From positions 1 to 7,898 of the forward strand of contig JAEYUT010000210.1 in NCBI GenBank assembly GCA_023432305.1: 7,898 nucleotides of DNA. The letters run 5' to 3'. A program made the translations under genes and the position numbers. The notes beneath the pieces are model-generated. The model saw only the letters and a program-made list of their open reading frames with translations. It was not told the origin of the DNA and made no database searches. This DNA is from Actinomycetes bacterium (lineage in GTDB: Bacteria > Actinomycetota > Actinomycetes > Actinomycetales > Microbacteriaceae). Numbering within the stretch: position 1 is the stretch's first letter; the number at the start of each line of letters is the position of its first letter. Shown piece after piece: positions 6,040 through 7,898 of this stretch.

Positions 6040-6114
6040 GTGCGGATGGGCGACGAGCGCACTCCCCCACGAGACGGAGGTCCCGTCACTCATTCGGGCG
6101 CGAGGCCTCGAACT

Positions 6115-7898
6115 GTGACGAGCGGCGACTCCGCAGAGGCCTACTGGTCCGCCCCCCTCGAGGAGGTGCGCGGACTCGTTCGTGCGCGTGACGGCGGACT
6201 GACGTCCGATGAGGCCGAATCCGCCCTCGATCGATGGGGTCGGAACGAGCTCGCTTCCGCCCGCCAGCCGACCGGCCTGAGGCTGCTCGCCCGCCAGTTC
6301 ATCAACCCGATCGAACTGGTCCTGGTCGGCGCGACGGTGCTCGCGGGCGCGCTCGGCGATTGGACGGACTGCGCGATCATCCTCACCATCCTGCTGCTGT
6401 CGGGCCTTCTCGGATTCGCTCAGGAGCAGAACGCGGGGCGTGCAGTGCGGGCACTGCTCGCGGGAGTCCAGGCAACATCTGCCGTGCGCAGAGACGGGCA
6501 GATCGTGCGCCTGCCGATCTCCTCCGTCGCGCCTGGGGACGAAGTGCACCTCGCGGCAGGAGACCTCGTTCCCGGTGACGGGATCGTCGTGACATCGAAC
6601 AAACTCACGGTCGACCAGTCCGCGCTAACCGGCGAGACGTTCCCCGTCGAGAAGAGACCCGGCCCCGTCGACGCGTCCACTCCCCTGCGGTTTCGGACCA
6701 ACCTCGCCTATCTCGGCTCGCATGTCGCATCGGGCACCGGGGTTCTGCTGGTGGTGCGAACCGGACACGCCACCGAGATGGCGGCGATAGCCGAACGGCT
6801 CAGCGGGGCCTCGCCCCGCACCAGCTTCGAGAAGGGGATGACCAGATTCGGGCTTCTGCTCTCGCGCACCATGCTCGTGCTCGTCGTCGTCATCTTCATC
6901 GTGAATCTGGTCCTTCTGCGACCGCCCCTCGACGCCGCGCTCTTCGCGCTCGCCCTCGCTGTCGGGCTCACGCCGCAGCTCCTTCCCGCGATCGTGGCGA
7001 TCGGGTTGTCGCAGGGTGCCCGGGCCATGGCGCGCAAGCACGTCATCGTGCGCCGGCTCGACGCCATCGAGGACATCGGCGGCATGACCGTTCTGTGCTG
7101 CGACAAGACGGGGACGATGACCGAAGGACGCATCGAACTCGGCGGAGCCTATGCCGTCGACGGGAGCTCGTCGCCGGCGGTCGCCGACCTCGCAGCGCTC
7201 AACGCCGGCCTTCAGACGGGGTGGGAGAACCCGCTCGACCTGGCGATCCTGGCCGCTCACCCGCTGCCTGCTGGGCGCAAGTCGGATGGAGAGGTGCCCT
7301 TCGACTTCCATCGGAAGCGGCAGTCGGTGTGTGTTCGCATGTCGTCCGACGCAGCGCCGCTCCTCATCACGAAAGGCGCGCTCGAAGCTGTGGTGTCGGT
7401 GTGCAGTCAGGTGCGCATCGGAGGCGTCGACCGTCCGATCAGCGAGGCGGCGTCGCAGCTGGAGCAGGCGCTCACCGAGTGGAGCCGGAACGGCTTCCGG
7501 GTGCTGGGTCTCGCCACGCGAGAGCTCGATCACGACCACCCGGTCGCGGCGGACGAATCGGATATGACGTTCGTGGGGTTCCTGACGTTCGCCGACTCCA
7601 TCAAACCCGACGCCGCCCAGACGATTCGCGACCTCACCGCAGCCGGCATCTCCGTACGGATGCTGACCGGCGACAACCGGCAGGTCGCCTGCAGCGTCGC
7701 GGCTAAGGTCGGCCTCGACACCTCGGCGGTGCTGGTCGGCGCCGACATCGATGCCATGCACGACGTGGCGCTCGCACGCGGTGTCGCGGCTGTGCAGGTC
7801 TTCGCAGACCTCACCCCCGTGCAGAAGGAGCGCATCGTCCGAGCGTTCCGCGAAGCGGGACACGGGGTGGGGTTCCTCGGCGACGGCATCAACGACGC
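6115..7898 (+). CDS. P-type cation-transporting ATPase, MgtA-like (partial at window end)
   Basis: 594 residues are visible before the window cuts the gene; the family is usually about 850-900. All core P-type motifs are present in order: actuator TGE (172-174), helix 4 LTPQLLP (285-291), phosphorylation site DKTGT (Asp330), nucleotide-binding KGA (420-422), TGDN (518-521) and GDGIND (589-594). The membrane helix pairs are near 60-110 and 245-305; the last helices lie beyond the end. The LTPxxLP helix and the LDAIEDIGGMTVLCCDKTGT region resemble MgtA-type (P-IIIB) Mg2+ ATPases rather than heavy-metal (CPx) pumps. Gln288 replaces the Glu usual in MgtA. The ion is not proven; Mg2+ or another cation is possible. 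GTG at 6115 was chosen because GAGG lies 9 nt upstream, codon bias starts there, and VTSGDSAEAYW fits a natural N-terminus. ATG 6046 is the alternative. It is divergent from the BON operon and shares its control region. Confidence 0.95.
   Translation, partial: MTSGDSAEAYWSAPLEEVRGLVRARDGGLTSDEAESALDRWGRNELASARQPTGLRLLARQFINPIELVLVGATVLAGALGDWTDCAIILTILLLSGLLGFAQEQNAGRAVRALLAGVQATSAVRRDGQIVRLPISSVAPGDEVHLAAGDLVPGDGIVVTSNKLTVDQSALTGETFPVEKRPGPVDASTPLRFRTNLAYLGSHVASGTGVLLVVRTGHATEMAAIAERLSGASPRTSFEKGMTRFGLLLSRTMLVLVVVIFIVNLVLLRPPLDAALFALALAVGLTPQLLPAIVAIGLSQGARAMARKHVIVRRLDAIEDIGGMTVLCCDKTGTMTEGRIELGGAYAVDGSSSPAVADLAALNAGLQTGWENPLDLAILAAHPLPAGRKSDGEVPFDFHRKRQSVCVRMSSDAAPLLITKGALEAVVSVCSQVRIGGVDRPISEAASQLEQALTEWSRNGFRVLGLATRELDHDHPVAADESDMTFVGFLTFADSIKPDAAQTIRDLTAAGISVRMLTGDNRQVACSVAAKVGLDTSAVLVGADIDAMHDVALARGVAAVQVFADLTPVQKERIVRAFREAGHGVGFLGDGIND

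Larger units (their letters stand above)
5914..6114. other. divergent promoter region between the BON operon and the ATPase
   Basis: 201 bp that I do not take as coding. An ATG at 6046 is in frame with the ATPase, but the 22 codons after it have only about 55 percent G/C at third positions, against about 86 percent just after the GTG at 6115. The region holds a DosR-like box, an adjacent GTCAC/GTGAC palindrome, -10-like hexamers for both directions and the BON ribosome binding site. Confidence 0.7.

Noticed and set aside
6071..6084. A further DosR-like box, GGGACCTCCGTCTC on the minus strand
   Set aside because: Only 10 of 14 positions match, it has no symmetric arms beyond GGGAC/GTCTC, and it falls downstream of the likely ATPase transcription start.
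6046..6114. Leaderless ATG start of the ATPase at 6046
   Set aside because: The added 23 codons have low G/C third-position bias (about 55 percent) unlike the gene body. The position fits a transcription start, but translation more likely begins at GTG 6115; kept as an alternative.
6625..7863. Long minus-strand open frame (412 codons) opposite the ATPase
   Set aside because: It is an antisense shadow with composition typical of GC-rich noise; the plus strand carries a continuous set of P-type ATPase motifs.
1..7898. CRISPR arrays, tRNA or rRNA genes, insertion sequences, phage or toxin-antitoxin genes
   Set aside because: I searched by eye and saw no spaced direct repeats, transposase motifs, cloverleaf-like segments or phage proteins; apart from short operator-like palindromes the window is ordinary coding DNA.

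Overview
The window comes from a high-GC Gram-positive bacterium. The very high G/C at third codon positions, GTG starts, apparent leaderless start and protein styles suggest an actinobacterium, perhaps Microbacteriaceae (for example Microbacterium). This is inferred from composition and recalled protein resemblance; no search was run.

Left part (1-2277): the C-terminal tail of an unfinished plus-strand gene, possibly a flavin-dependent monooxygenase, overlaps the start of a short-chain dehydrogenase/reductase (SDR) by ATGA. A minus-strand six-helix membrane protein resembling the membrane part of cation diffusion facilitators (CDF) converges on the SDR and overlaps its end. About 190 bp of divergent promoter DNA separates it from a plus-strand gene for a small four-helix membrane protein. 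That gene carries an in-frame TAA that cuts off its last helix; the coding pattern continues undisturbed for 28 more codons.

Right part (2263-7898): a minus-strand cluster encodes a triple-BON-domain protein, a pyridoxamine-5'-phosphate-oxidase-like flavoprotein and phosphoenolpyruvate (PEP) synthase, in that order of transcription. Divergent to it is a P-type cation ATPase of the MgtA-like kind. It runs off the window just after the GDGxND motif.

The main hunt result is regulatory. Three promoter regions hold a similar 14-bp imperfect palindrome, G(G/T)GAC-N4-(G/T)(T/G)C(C/A)C. They are upstream of the small membrane protein, upstream of PEP synthase, and between the BON gene and the ATPase. 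The sites resemble the DosR/DevR dormancy box (GGGACTWWAGTCCC); the PEP synthase site also reads as a CRP/GlxR box. In all three cases a weak -10 hexamer can be placed so that the palindrome centre falls at -41.5. Together with gene content (BON protein, FMN-binding oxidase-like protein, PEP synthase, P-type ATPase), this suggests part of a hypoxia/dormancy or energy-stress regulon. No regulator gene is visible here, so the link is a hypothesis.
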